A DNA stretch of 43,825 nucleotides. It comes from Promethearchaeota archaeon (lineage in GTDB: Archaea; Asgardarchaeota; Lokiarchaeia; Sigyniarchaeales; Promethearchaeaceae). The notes under the pieces are model-generated. The model was not told the DNA's origin. It saw only the letters and a program-made list of their open reading frames with translations, and made no database searches. The stretch is from the NCBI GenBank assembly GCA_018238965.1, contig JABCSI010000004.1, positions 1 to 43,825 of the forward strand, in the 5' to 3' direction. Below, piece after piece: positions 1-7,536 of this stretch. The number at the start of each line of letters is the position of its first letter. The first letter of the stretch is position 1. A program made the position numbers and the translations under genes.

Positions 1-1203
1 CTCCAGTTGCAGGTTGTAGAACCGCCGCGCGTTGAGTGTCGATCGTGTCGCCTCCCCCCACAGGGACAGTTCGCTGGCGTAATCGGCGTTGCGCGCCGCC
101 GTCACCCCCATCAGCGCCACAACGGTCCCGGCCAGCGCGATTCGGCGCCCGGTGGCCAGACGAGTGCCCAGCAGAGCCAACAGAAACAGCGGCGCCACCA
201 GGGGCAGATACATGCGGTGCTCGACGAGCAGGTCGCGCAGGGCAGTTTTCACGCCCTCCGAGGTTTCGATGCGCTGGGCCTTGATGCGATCGAGGAGTTC
301 CGACATCCGAATCACGATCTTGAAGTTCAGCTGGTTGATTATCGCAGTGCGGGTTATATTGTTCACGTCAAAGAAGCCCAGCACTTCAAACTTGGAGGAC
401 AGATAACCCTTGAGGTTGATGGAGTTCTTTTCGCACTCGATTTCTAACCAATCATCTAAACTTAGATCCCGACGCACGAAGATGATTTCCCAGTCGATGT
501 CGATTGCCTTGAGGAAACTGAGCAGCTCATCGTTGATCGATTCGGCCTTGATGATGGTGTAGAGTTGGAGCCCAGTGTAGCGCATGTTCTTCTGCATATA
601 GAGGCCCCGCTGCTGGAGTGAGCTCATTAGCTTAAACTCAATACTGGAAATGCCGATGCCCGGCTCACGAATTTTGGCTTCCAACAGGATGATATTTCCC
701 CGTTCGTGGTCGAAAATGCGGTCGCAGATTCCGATCACACTGTCATTTGCGGAGATAAAATCGAGTAAACCACCCATGGTGGGCTCCACGTCAAGAGAAT
801 ACAAATCCGACTCGTCTATCGTTACATAATCGTTTTCCCCGGAACCAACTGCGATTTTAACCGAGACTAAGGAGATCTCTTTATTCTCCCCGAAGGTGGT
901 CTGCACAGCGAAGTTTAAAGGCTCGATTTCCTTCTCAATGATCTTGATATCGGCAAGCATGGATTCAAAGGGGTCGGGATTTTTCAGAAATTGATTTATC
1001 ACCGGGGCTTCACTCGGAAAAACACTCAGATCGTATTCTGCTAAGTCTCTTTTGATGATTAGATACAGCCCGCCATCTCTTTTATAATAGCTTAGGCTCG
1101 TATTTTTATCGAGAGATGCGTGAAATTTGACGGAATCCTTCTTTGCGGCTCGTTTATTGATCCTCTTCTTCCAAAACTTAGGATTCTCTGATCGGTTGCT
1201 CAT
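1..1203 (-). CDS. Unknown archaeal protein with a GC-rich bacterial-like C-terminal segment (partial, probably chimeric)
   Basis: An open frame starts at an ATG whose first base is 1203 and runs leftward through the window edge without a stop (401 codons visible). Residues 1 to about 300 are a soluble-looking mixed alpha/beta protein that I do not recognise. From about residue 305 the character changes: the DNA goes from about 45% to about 66% G+C, and the protein becomes LVEHRMYLPLVAPLF, a hydrophobic stretch, then ARNADYASELSLWGEA and NARRFYNLQLE. That order (EHRMYLP, membrane helices, RN.DY.SE.SLW, NAR..YNL) is the pattern just before the TPR repeats of bacterial TPR membrane proteins. An assembly join is more likely than a real fusion. 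The start codon is divergent from SepSecS, with TATA-like AAATATAAAG at 1234-1243 on this strand. Confidence applies to the N-terminal gene; the fusion itself is doubtful. Confidence 0.55.
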   Translation of the reverse strand, partial: MSNRSENPKFWKKRINKRAAKKDSVKFHASLDKNTSLSYYKRDGGLYLIIKRDLAEYDLSVFPSEAPVINQFLKNPDPFESMLADIKIIEKEIEPLNFAVQTTFGENKEISLVSVKIAVGSGENDYVTIDESDLYSLDVEPTMGGLLDFISANDSVIGICDRIFDHERGNIILLEAKIREPGIGISSIEFKLMSSLQQRGLYMQKNMRYTGLQLYTIIKAESINDELLSFLKAIDIDWEIIFVRRDLSLDDWLEIECEKNSINLKGYLSSKFEVLGFFDVNNITRTAIINQLNFKIVIRMSELLDRIKAQRIETSEGVKTALRDLLVEHRMYLPLVAPLFLLALLGTRLATGRRIALAGTVVALMGVTAARNADYASELSLWGEATRSTLNARRFYNLQLE

Positions 1204-1229
1204 AGTTCTTATATAAATAAAGTCAGATC

Positions 1230-1306
1230 AGCTTTATATTTTTGCTGAATAGTTTACAAAGGCAAAACCTAGTTTAGCTTTATATTTTTTGTTGGATAGT
1301 CTACAA
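1230..1306 (+). promoter_or_regulatory. Duplicated TATA-box promoter element before SepSecS
   Basis: Two imperfect direct copies of about 30 bases lie at 1230-1259 and 1276-1306, about 46 bases apart. Each contains AGCTTTATATTTTT followed by GATAGT/GAATAGT and TACAA. The second copy places the TATA core at about 1279-1286, some 23 bases upstream of the SepSecS ATG at 1306. The archaeal distance of about 25 bases from TATA to transcription start then puts the transcript start at or next to the start codon, so a leaderless mRNA is likely. Read on the other strand, the first copy gives a TATA element about 35 bases upstream of the divergent leftward gene, so the pair may serve both directions. 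That functional reading is inference. Confidence 0.55.
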
Positions 1307-2721
1307 TGGCGTTAAAAAAAATGTGGGATAAAAACTTTTTTAAGAAATTCGCTCATCTCGGGGTTCCTGACCACATGCTAAGTCGGTCAAGCATAGGATT
1401 TCAGGCACATTGGAAATTCATCACCAACATTTTAGATCAACGTTCTCTTCCCGAAGATCCGTGGGACGAACCCAAAATTAAGCAACTACTGACATTGTTA
1501 AATTACCTCGATTCGGATAAAGACCCAGGATCAATTCGCATTGGAGAGAGAGAGGGAAGAATTGCCACCCCATATTTGGGTGATTTATGCGCCAATTTCT
1601 GCCACGGTGTAGGGAGAAGTGGTAATTTAACAGCGGCACAACCTAAAGCCGCTGGCGCCTCCTTGATGCAAAATTTAACCAACAAACTGGTTCTTTCCCT
1701 GATTACCTCGGTGGGGATTCCAAATCTTAAAGGCGCATTGACTGTTCCAATGGGAACCGGGATGAGCATTGCCTTGGCTCTTCGGGGATGCTTAAATCAT
1801 TTTGGCGTGGATATTCATAGGCATCCGGATATTTTAATGACTCAGGTTGATCATAACTCCCCCCACAAGGGCATTGAGTTCATAGGCGGGCAAATCCAAA
1901 CTATTCCGGGCAAATTCGGAAGGAATCATTATGCCGAGGAGGGTGTCTTTGTAGATATCGAGGATCTACAGCAGGTTTACGAGTCCCGTCGAAATTCGGT
2001 CTCGGCGATCGTTTCAAATTCGGCATTTTTTGCTCCAAGGGTGCCCGATAATCTGAAACAGATAGCAAAATTTGCCCAAGAGCACAATCTCATCCATATA
2101 ATTAACAATGCCTATGGAATTCAATCAAAGAAGATATCCACGCTTATACGAAAGGCGATCGATGCCGGTAGGGTTGATGCCATCATCCAAAGCACGGATA
2201 AATGCTTCATGACGCCCGTGGGTGGTGCTGTTATTACTTCACCAAGGGAGGAGATCATTACTTCCATAAGTCAAGCATATGCAGGGAGAGCCTCAGCTTC
2301 CCCCGTTGTACAGTTATTGGTTTCACTCCTAAGCATGGGAAAATCTGGTTATCGAAAAAGAATGGAAGAACAACTAAAAAATCGGCTTCTTCTTGACCAA
2401 CAAATGCTTTCCTTGGCAAATTCCCATCACGAACGATTAATTACTTGTAATAATCCCGTTTCCTGCGCCATGACCCTTTCTCAATTAAATTCAGATCAAA
2501 TTACAAAATTGGGGGGTTTTCTCTATAATATGCGGGTTACTGGACCACGGGTGGTGAATATTCATCAATCTGAATTTGGAACATGCACAACAAAAGATCA
2601 AATGATGGATGCAGCCATTGATTCCTATATTGTGATGAATGCAGCGATTGGGGTCGATCCTATTCATATATCTGAAGCTATTATTCGCTTAGATAAGGCA
2701 TTTTCTCAATTGGACGAATGA
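1306..2721 (+). CDS. sepsecS: O-phosphoseryl-tRNA(Sec):selenocysteinyl-tRNA synthase
   Basis: SepSecS is a PLP enzyme that converts phosphoseryl-tRNA(Sec) to selenocysteinyl-tRNA(Sec) using selenophosphate, the last step of the archaeal/eukaryotic selenocysteine pathway. The 471-residue product shows the family's phosphate-binding region GVGRSGNLTAAQPKAAG at 101-117 and the PLP-lysine motif QSTDKCFMTPVGGA, with the Schiff-base lysine at K299. The human enzyme has DKNFMVPVGG there, so the Asn-Phe has become Cys-Phe. IINNAYG at 266-271 is also typical. Length is slightly above archaeal and below human family members. The start is the ATG directly at the expected TSS of the upstream TATA repeat, with no SD site, which fits a leaderless transcript. 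Its partners (PSTK, SelD, EFSec, tRNA-Sec) are not in this window. Family assignment is firm. Confidence 0.95.
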   Translation: MALKKMWDKNFFKKFAHLGVPDHMLSRSSIGFQAHWKFITNILDQRSLPEDPWDEPKIKQLLTLLNYLDSDKDPGSIRIGEREGRIATPYLGDLCANFCHGVGRSGNLTAAQPKAAGASLMQNLTNKLVLSLITSVGIPNLKGALTVPMGTGMSIALALRGCLNHFGVDIHRHPDILMTQVDHNSPHKGIEFIGGQIQTIPGKFGRNHYAEEGVFVDIEDLQQVYESRRNSVSAIVSNSAFFAPRVPDNLKQIAKFAQEHNLIHIINNAYGIQSKKISTLIRKAIDAGRVDAIIQSTDKCFMTPVGGAVITSPREEIITSISQAYAGRASASPVVQLLVSLLSMGKSGYRKRMEEQLKNRLLLDQQMLSLANSHHERLITCNNPVSCAMTLSQLNSDQITKLGGFLYNMRVTGPRVVNIHQSEFGTCTTKDQMMDAAIDSYIVMNAAIGVDPIHISEAIIRLDKAFSQLDE

Positions 2722-2889
2722 TACTTAGAAACTTAGAAAATCTTAAAATTTCTCCACAGATTAGGCCAAGTATGATTATTCACGCTACAGATTAATATGG
2801 CATCGCTATCCATCAGAAGCACCCATAAGGTGAATGATGGTTTCTATGGAAATTTTTTATTAGATATATGCTGGTGCTAAATAATTAGA

Positions 2890-3408
2890 ATGAGTCAAAG
2901 AACCCACATGTCGGCTGAGTTAGAGGAGAGAAATCTTCCACCGGCCCAATTAATATTTACCAAGCGATTGAGTTTGCTAGTTTTTTTCCAAATCGCTACT
3001 TCAATTACACTTTGTACAATTTATTTTTTCAATTCCAAGATCCAATATTTAGTGGGAGGTCTCGCAGCCCTGTTTTATGTTATAATCAGGTTCAGTATAA
3101 ATCCCTACTGGAGGTTAGAATTTTCTGAAAATGGTATTCGGTTATCCAACCCTCTATTTTTTCGAAAGCGGGACAAATTTTATCCTAAAAATAATATAAA
3201 AGAAATAGTTCTCCAGAATACTTCATTTAGTTCAATGGATGCCGTTCTTCATGAAGTTGTCTTCCGTCTTTCTTCAAATTGTATGGAATCTGAAAGATTT
3301 CCCTTAAGTTGTTATATGCCTATCTGGGATATACAAGTTTTGAAAGCACGAAAGAAAATTGCACTTTTTTGCCAAACCTACTATGGAATTTCAGCGCAAC
3401 TAACCTAG
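2890..3408 (+). CDS. Membrane protein with two N-terminal helices and a PH-like domain
   Basis: The product has 172 residues. Hydrophobic helices lie at about residues 27-46 (LSLLVFFQIATSITLCTIYFF) and 51-70, closely spaced as a hairpin. They are followed by a beta-rich cytoplasmic segment starting NPYWRLEFSENGIRLSNPLFFRKRDKFYPKNNI, which has the rhythm of bacterial PH-like domains (DUF304/bPH type): a strand, a turn, then the 'fy.k.nI.eI' strand. The end contains several scattered cysteines. A second in-frame ATG at residue 7 is an equally good start. It lies 168 bases after SepSecS on the same strand, too far to assume one operon. Function is unknown; the PH-like reading is an inference from pattern only. 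Confidence 0.7.
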   Translation: MSQRTHMSAELEERNLPPAQLIFTKRLSLLVFFQIATSITLCTIYFFNSKIQYLVGGLAALFYVIIRFSINPYWRLEFSENGIRLSNPLFFRKRDKFYPKNNIKEIVLQNTSFSSMDAVLHEVVFRLSSNCMESERFPLSCYMPIWDIQVLKARKKIALFCQTYYGISAQLT

Positions 3409-3519
3409 ATCTAATTTGGAATTGCCCCCTTGTACAAAATTTTTTATTTGTCAAGAACAAATACTTGTATAATTACCGCGCTAATTGGAGATATCAAATT
3501 GGGTCTATTACAAGAATTC

Positions 3520-4206
3520 ATGAAAATTAATAAGGTTTGGCCATCAAAGTCTTTAAAAGTGCCCTATTCTCCCCTTTCTAAATTGGAAATGTTTGAATTG
3601 GGATATTTTTCGGCTTCCGATGTGCCCTTTCGGTGCTTTTCAATTAAGTTAAACCCCGGGAACGATCATTTGAAAGATGTTGCTCTATTATTCAACAGCG
3701 CTGCGAAACAATTCATAAGTATTTTGAATCATGAAGAAGGGTTGGTAATCACTCTTTTTGAGAGCAGTGAGACTAATTTAGAATCTCATATGAATCAAAT
3801 AGGAACTGATCTTACCAAATATATAACCCAACTTTCGGAAAAATCTGTAGAATTGCGTGATCAAATAACCAAATGTATTTTAGTTGAGAGAAAGCTTGAT
3901 GAAGCAATGCATTTAGCCCTATCAAATGAAGTGAGCCGTCGTGTGTATTTTGCAATTGGAGAATGCCGTGAACGAGCTGCTCTAATCCCTGTGTTTCAGA
4001 ATTCAAAGGGAGCGGATTTAGTTCAATTGGCCCTACATAAGTGGATGGATACTGCCTTAAATTTCCCCCAAGATCAAACCTTTCCCTCTGAAAAAACAAA
4101 AGGTCTTGTTATCAATTTTCTGCAAATTAAAAAATGGCTTAAGGATCTAATTGGTAATCAGCTCGCCGGGATTTCAACCTTGAAGAAAACCCATACTGTT
4201 GAGTAA
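3520..4206 (+). CDS. Hypothetical soluble protein
   Basis: I do not recognise this protein. The open frame extends upstream to a TTG at 3430, but the added 30 residues look like translated intergenic sequence, so I chose the first ATG at 3520, giving 228 residues (MKINKVWPSK...). There is no signal peptide or membrane helix. The middle (VALLFNSAAKQFISILNHEEGLVITLFESS) alternates helix and strand. The second half is helical, with several amphipathic segments (TKYITQLSEKSVELRDQITKCILVERKLDEAMHLAL) that could form a helical bundle. It follows the PH-like membrane protein by 111 bases and precedes the NOG1 GTPase by 130 bases, all on one strand. It is probably a lineage-specific protein. Confidence 0.6.
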   Translation: MKINKVWPSKSLKVPYSPLSKLEMFELGYFSASDVPFRCFSIKLNPGNDHLKDVALLFNSAAKQFISILNHEEGLVITLFESSETNLESHMNQIGTDLTKYITQLSEKSVELRDQITKCILVERKLDEAMHLALSNEVSRRVYFAIGECRERAALIPVFQNSKGADLVQLALHKWMDTALNFPQDQTFPSEKTKGLVINFLQIKKWLKDLIGNQLAGISTLKKTHTVE

Positions 4207-4336
4207 TTCAAATATTGAATACATTGAATGTATGTGTTAGAAATTTTTTAACTCAATTTCCTTGGAATCAAATTCCCTTGATTTTTTAAGTCGAAAAGTC
4301 TTTTTTAAATGAAGCATTCTTTTTCATGATCACATT

Positions 4337-5377
4337 ATGAAAAGTCCTTTCGAGAATTTTTATCGCGTTTGGAATGCTCAGGAAATGCTGGATTTTGCTT
4401 TTTCCAAAGCCTCTTCAAAAACACCCTCCCTTCCCAAAACACTCCCAAATATTGAAAAAGTTAAACGAAAAGAAATTAAACGGATGGAGAATTCGGTAAA
4501 TGTTCTTATTGAGAAAATTTCGAAAGTGATTAAATCTGTACCCAATTTAGATGAACTCCCCCCCTTTTATAGAAAATTGAGCCATTTATTAGTCGATAAT
4601 GATGAACTCCGAAAAGCATTGGGGAGATTGAACGGAATTATTCCTGTTCTTACCCGATTGTTTAGAGATTATCGACGGAAAGTTGGTCAAGAAATTAATT
4701 CCAGACAAGCAGGAATGAAGCGGACAGAATTTTTTGGACGGTGTTCCTCTGTGGTGAGACAAGTAAATTCAACCTTTGTGTTTTTGGACGAATGTCGGGT
4801 TAAATTGCAACAAGTACCACCTGTAAAATTGGATGTTCCCAGCGTTGTGGTCGCAGGTTATCCCAATGTTGGAAAATCAACCCTTGTAGGGCAATTATCC
4901 TCAGCTAAACCAATGGTTTCAGAATATCCCTTTACCACCAAGCAGATATTCATAGGAAGTTATCAGGGTAGTTTAGGATCTACATTCTTCCAAGTAATTG
5001 ACACTCCAGGAATTTTGGATCGACCCATGCGCTCTCGTAATTTTATCGAGAAACAAGCAATTCTGGCACTGACTACTATTGCAACACTCATACTTTTCAT
5101 GTTTGATCCCACTGCGTCCTCTGGATATGACGTAGAAAGTCAAATAAATTTATACAAAGAGGTTCGGGAGGATTTTGCTGATGATTTTGAAATTCCGGTA
5201 AAAATTGTAGTGAATAAGATCGATTTTGCTACCGAGGAAGAAATCGCAGATCTGCTAACGAAAGTCCAACTCACAAAAGAGGATGTTATTCTCATCAATG
5301 CCAAAGATGGAATAAACGTTGAAGCCGTGGTGGACGATTTACAAACCTATTTCAAAGAAAGAAATTACTTCCGATAA
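4337..5377 (+). CDS. nog1: NOG1-family GTPase (Obg/TRAFAC class)
   Basis: NOG1 (Nog1p/GTPBP4) GTPases act in large ribosomal subunit maturation in eukaryotes, and archaea carry a shorter homologue. The 346-residue protein has the NOG1 layout: an N-terminal helical domain (about 1-165) with basic helices, then the G domain with G1 GYPNVGKST at 174-182, the switch I region SEYPFTTKQI around 195-204, G3 DTPG at 222-225 followed by ILDRP, and G4 NKID at 293-296. The sequence VAGYPNVGKSTLVGQLSSAKP and the YPFTTK motif are characteristic. The long C-terminal part of eukaryotic NOG1 is missing, as usual for archaea. No SD site is obvious. The likely role is 50S assembly in the cytoplasm. Confidence 0.92.
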   Translation: MKSPFENFYRVWNAQEMLDFAFSKASSKTPSLPKTLPNIEKVKRKEIKRMENSVNVLIEKISKVIKSVPNLDELPPFYRKLSHLLVDNDELRKALGRLNGIIPVLTRLFRDYRRKVGQEINSRQAGMKRTEFFGRCSSVVRQVNSTFVFLDECRVKLQQVPPVKLDVPSVVVAGYPNVGKSTLVGQLSSAKPMVSEYPFTTKQIFIGSYQGSLGSTFFQVIDTPGILDRPMRSRNFIEKQAILALTTIATLILFMFDPTASSGYDVESQINLYKEVREDFADDFEIPVKIVVNKIDFATEEEIADLLTKVQLTKEDVILINAKDGINVEAVVDDLQTYFKERNYFR

Positions 5378-5455
5378 TTTTCATTTCTCATTTTTCTTCG
5401 ATCTTCTTTCGATTTCCCTCAATCATTTACCTTTTATCATTTCCAATACATTAAA

Positions 5456-7354
5456 TTACATTTTTTTGAAGGAAGAAAACTTAAACCCGAATTCAAAACT
5501 ATCTCCATAGTTGTGGAATTCGACTTGATAGGGTAGAGTTTTGATGATGTGGATCATAGGGCCATTAGATCCGAGAACTTCTCCCATAAATCCAGCCACT
5601 CCTTTTTCTTGGGCAATTTCAATCAATCTATTGACCATGTAGCGTGTCAATCCTTGACTTCTCCATTCTTCATGCACTGTAAATGCGATCTCTGCCAGGT
5701 TCGTATTTCGATCCAAGAAATAACTCCCAGCTGCAATCATCTCTTGATCTTCCTCATCTCCTCGGATACCCACTAATACAAAGGTTGATTCATAATCTAC
5801 TACTACCTTTGGTTGGGTTTCTTTATGTGGAAATGTTTTTCTGGGTGCAAAAAACCGAAGAACTCTATCGTCATCGCTTAGGTTATAGTAAAGATCTTGC
5901 ATGAGACGTTCATCTGTCGGTTTTATAGGACGGAAAAACACACGTCCCATGGATTTGGTTTTATACCAACTTTCAAATTTTTCTGGATATATTATAACCA
6001 CTCCATCTTGTGTGGTAGGAAGTAGTTGGTCTTCGTATAGATAGTGCATCTCGATCGCCTTTTGGAGTAATTCTTGGCGAAATTTTGGATGTGCGATTCC
6101 AATCATTTGAAGAACACGGTTCCGAATCGATTTTCCGTGAAGAAAAGCTACTCCGTATTCCGTAATGACATAATGCACATCTCCCCGCGGGATGACGACT
6201 CCCGCTCCAGGTGCTAAGGTGGCGACAATACGGGATATTGTTCCATCTTTTGTCGTACTGGGAAGGCAAATTATTGGTTTTCCTCCCTTCGATAGAGCGG
6301 CTCCCCGCGTAAAGTCTGCTTGTCCTCCGATTCCACTATAAAAATTGAAACCTACACTATCTGAATTTACCTGCCCGGTGAAAGATACAGATAGGGCGGC
6401 GTTGATGGATACTTGTTTATTATTTTTCGATATATTAAAGATATTATTGATAAATTCTGTAGAACGAAACTCAATGAAGGGATTTTCATGCACAAAATCA
6501 TAGAGACGGCGCGATCCCATCACAAAAGAGGTCATAACATGAGGATATTGATTTTTGGAGCAATTAACCACATCGGAATCTATCAGATCAATTGCCGAAT
6601 CGGATAGAACTTCGCTATAAATTGCCAAATTGGTTTTATCCTTCAAATATTTTAAGGCAGCATTAGGAATAGCGCCAATCCCAAATTGGATTGTGGATCC
6701 ATTTTCAATAATTCGGGCAATATATTGGCCAATTCTATCTGATCGCTCATCAATTGGAGGGTACTCGAATTCAATAAGGGGAGCATCATGATAGACAAAA
6801 TTATGGATTTTTTTCATGTGGATAAAAGAGTCTCCCATAGTTCGCGGCATTTGTGGATTAATTTGAACAATTACTTTTTTAGCCACTTCACAAATGGTGC
6901 GGTTAATATCCACATTAATCCCAAGGGAACAAAATCCAAATTTATCGGGTAAACTCACTTGAATTAAAGCAACATCAACATGAATACGCCCCTCCTTGAA
7001 TAAACGGGGGATGTCACTTAAGGAAATTGGGATATAATCGGCCTTTCCTTCATTTACTGCCTCTCGAATACTAGGTCCGATGAAAAGAGCATGATGACGG
7101 AACAGACTGGGGTTTTTTTCATCAAAAAAATCATTATCCGAAAGCGTAAGGAAGTGGATGATTTCACAATCGGTGTATCGCCATCGTTTTGTAACCAATT
7201 GTTTTGTTAAGACTTGTGGTTCACTGCAGCCAGATCCGATGAAGATGCGCGATCCGGGCTTTATTATTTTCGAAAGTGCGATAGGTTCAATTTCCTTGGA
7301 GCTATTTTTTTCATACCAGATTCCCAAATTGTTAAGTTTCAGATTTGAATCCAT
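5456..7354 (-). CDS. Acetyl-CoA hydrolase/CoA-transferase fused to a GNAT acetyltransferase domain
   Basis: Residues 1 to about 465 form an acetyl-CoA hydrolase/4-hydroxybutyrate CoA-transferase-type domain. Motifs are FGIGAIPNAAL at 224-234, the likely catalytic glutamate E248 in AIYSEVLSDSAIDL, YSGIGGQADFTRGA at 339-352, and APGAGVVIPRGDVHYVITEYGVA at 381-403. From about 471 to 632 follows a GNAT domain: RPIKPTDERLMQDLYYNLS, then AEIAFTVHEEWRSQGLTRYMV, the acetyl-CoA-binding R..G segment, and a C-terminal strand region. The first domain would move CoA between small acyl acids. The GNAT half could acetylate a protein or small molecule, or sense acyl-CoA. Similar two-domain proteins occur in bacteria, so transfer is possible. 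The gene is divergent from the aminotransferase gene at 7537 and convergent with nog1. Domain assignment is firm; substrates are unknown. Confidence 0.9.
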   Translation of the reverse strand: MDSNLKLNNLGIWYEKNSSKEIEPIALSKIIKPGSRIFIGSGCSEPQVLTKQLVTKRWRYTDCEIIHFLTLSDNDFFDEKNPSLFRHHALFIGPSIREAVNEGKADYIPISLSDIPRLFKEGRIHVDVALIQVSLPDKFGFCSLGINVDINRTICEVAKKVIVQINPQMPRTMGDSFIHMKKIHNFVYHDAPLIEFEYPPIDERSDRIGQYIARIIENGSTIQFGIGAIPNAALKYLKDKTNLAIYSEVLSDSAIDLIDSDVVNCSKNQYPHVMTSFVMGSRRLYDFVHENPFIEFRSTEFINNIFNISKNNKQVSINAALSVSFTGQVNSDSVGFNFYSGIGGQADFTRGAALSKGGKPIICLPSTTKDGTISRIVATLAPGAGVVIPRGDVHYVITEYGVAFLHGKSIRNRVLQMIGIAHPKFRQELLQKAIEMHYLYEDQLLPTTQDGVVIIYPEKFESWYKTKSMGRVFFRPIKPTDERLMQDLYYNLSDDDRVLRFFAPRKTFPHKETQPKVVVDYESTFVLVGIRGDEEDQEMIAAGSYFLDRNTNLAEIAFTVHEEWRSQGLTRYMVNRLIEIAQEKGVAGFMGEVLGSNGPMIHIIKTLPYQVEFHNYGDSFEFGFKFSSFKKM

Positions 7355-7472
7355 CGATTTATCCCCAAAGTAGTATTCTCCATTTGAGCATAAGAGCCTT
7401 ATGATTTTGTATTCTGAAGAAGGTGAATTTTCGAGTAATTTCCCACATTTAACCCCAAAGAAAAGTGCAAGG

Positions 7473-7482
7473 TTTTAATAAA
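7473..7482 (+). promoter_or_regulatory. Probable TATA box of the aminotransferase/serA operon
   Basis: TTTTAATAAA lies about 60 bases before the chosen ATG at 7537, in the 180-base divergent gap. With a start site about 25 bases downstream it would give a leader of roughly 30 bases, enough to include the GAGG at 7524-7527. The call rests on consensus and spacing only. Confidence 0.4.
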
Positions 7483-7536
7483 AAAGTATGTTCCTTCACC
7501 ATGATCACTAACTATTAAAGAGTGAGGATGATAATT

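Noticed and set aside
7-447. Open frames on the + strand in the first 450 bases
   Set aside because: They have Arg/Pro/Gln-rich low-complexity products and lie opposite the leftward frame, whose translation makes sense in both its archaeal and bacterial-like parts. GC-rich DNA lacks stops by chance.
2890-3408. Selenoprotein with in-frame TGA near SepSecS
   Set aside because: The gene ends in TAG, and I found no TGA followed by continued coding in the neighbouring genes.
3430-3519. Upstream TTG extension of the protein at 3520
   Set aside because: The added residues (YKIFYLSRTNTC...) come from intergenic-looking sequence and have no SD site; the ATG at 3520 is preferred.
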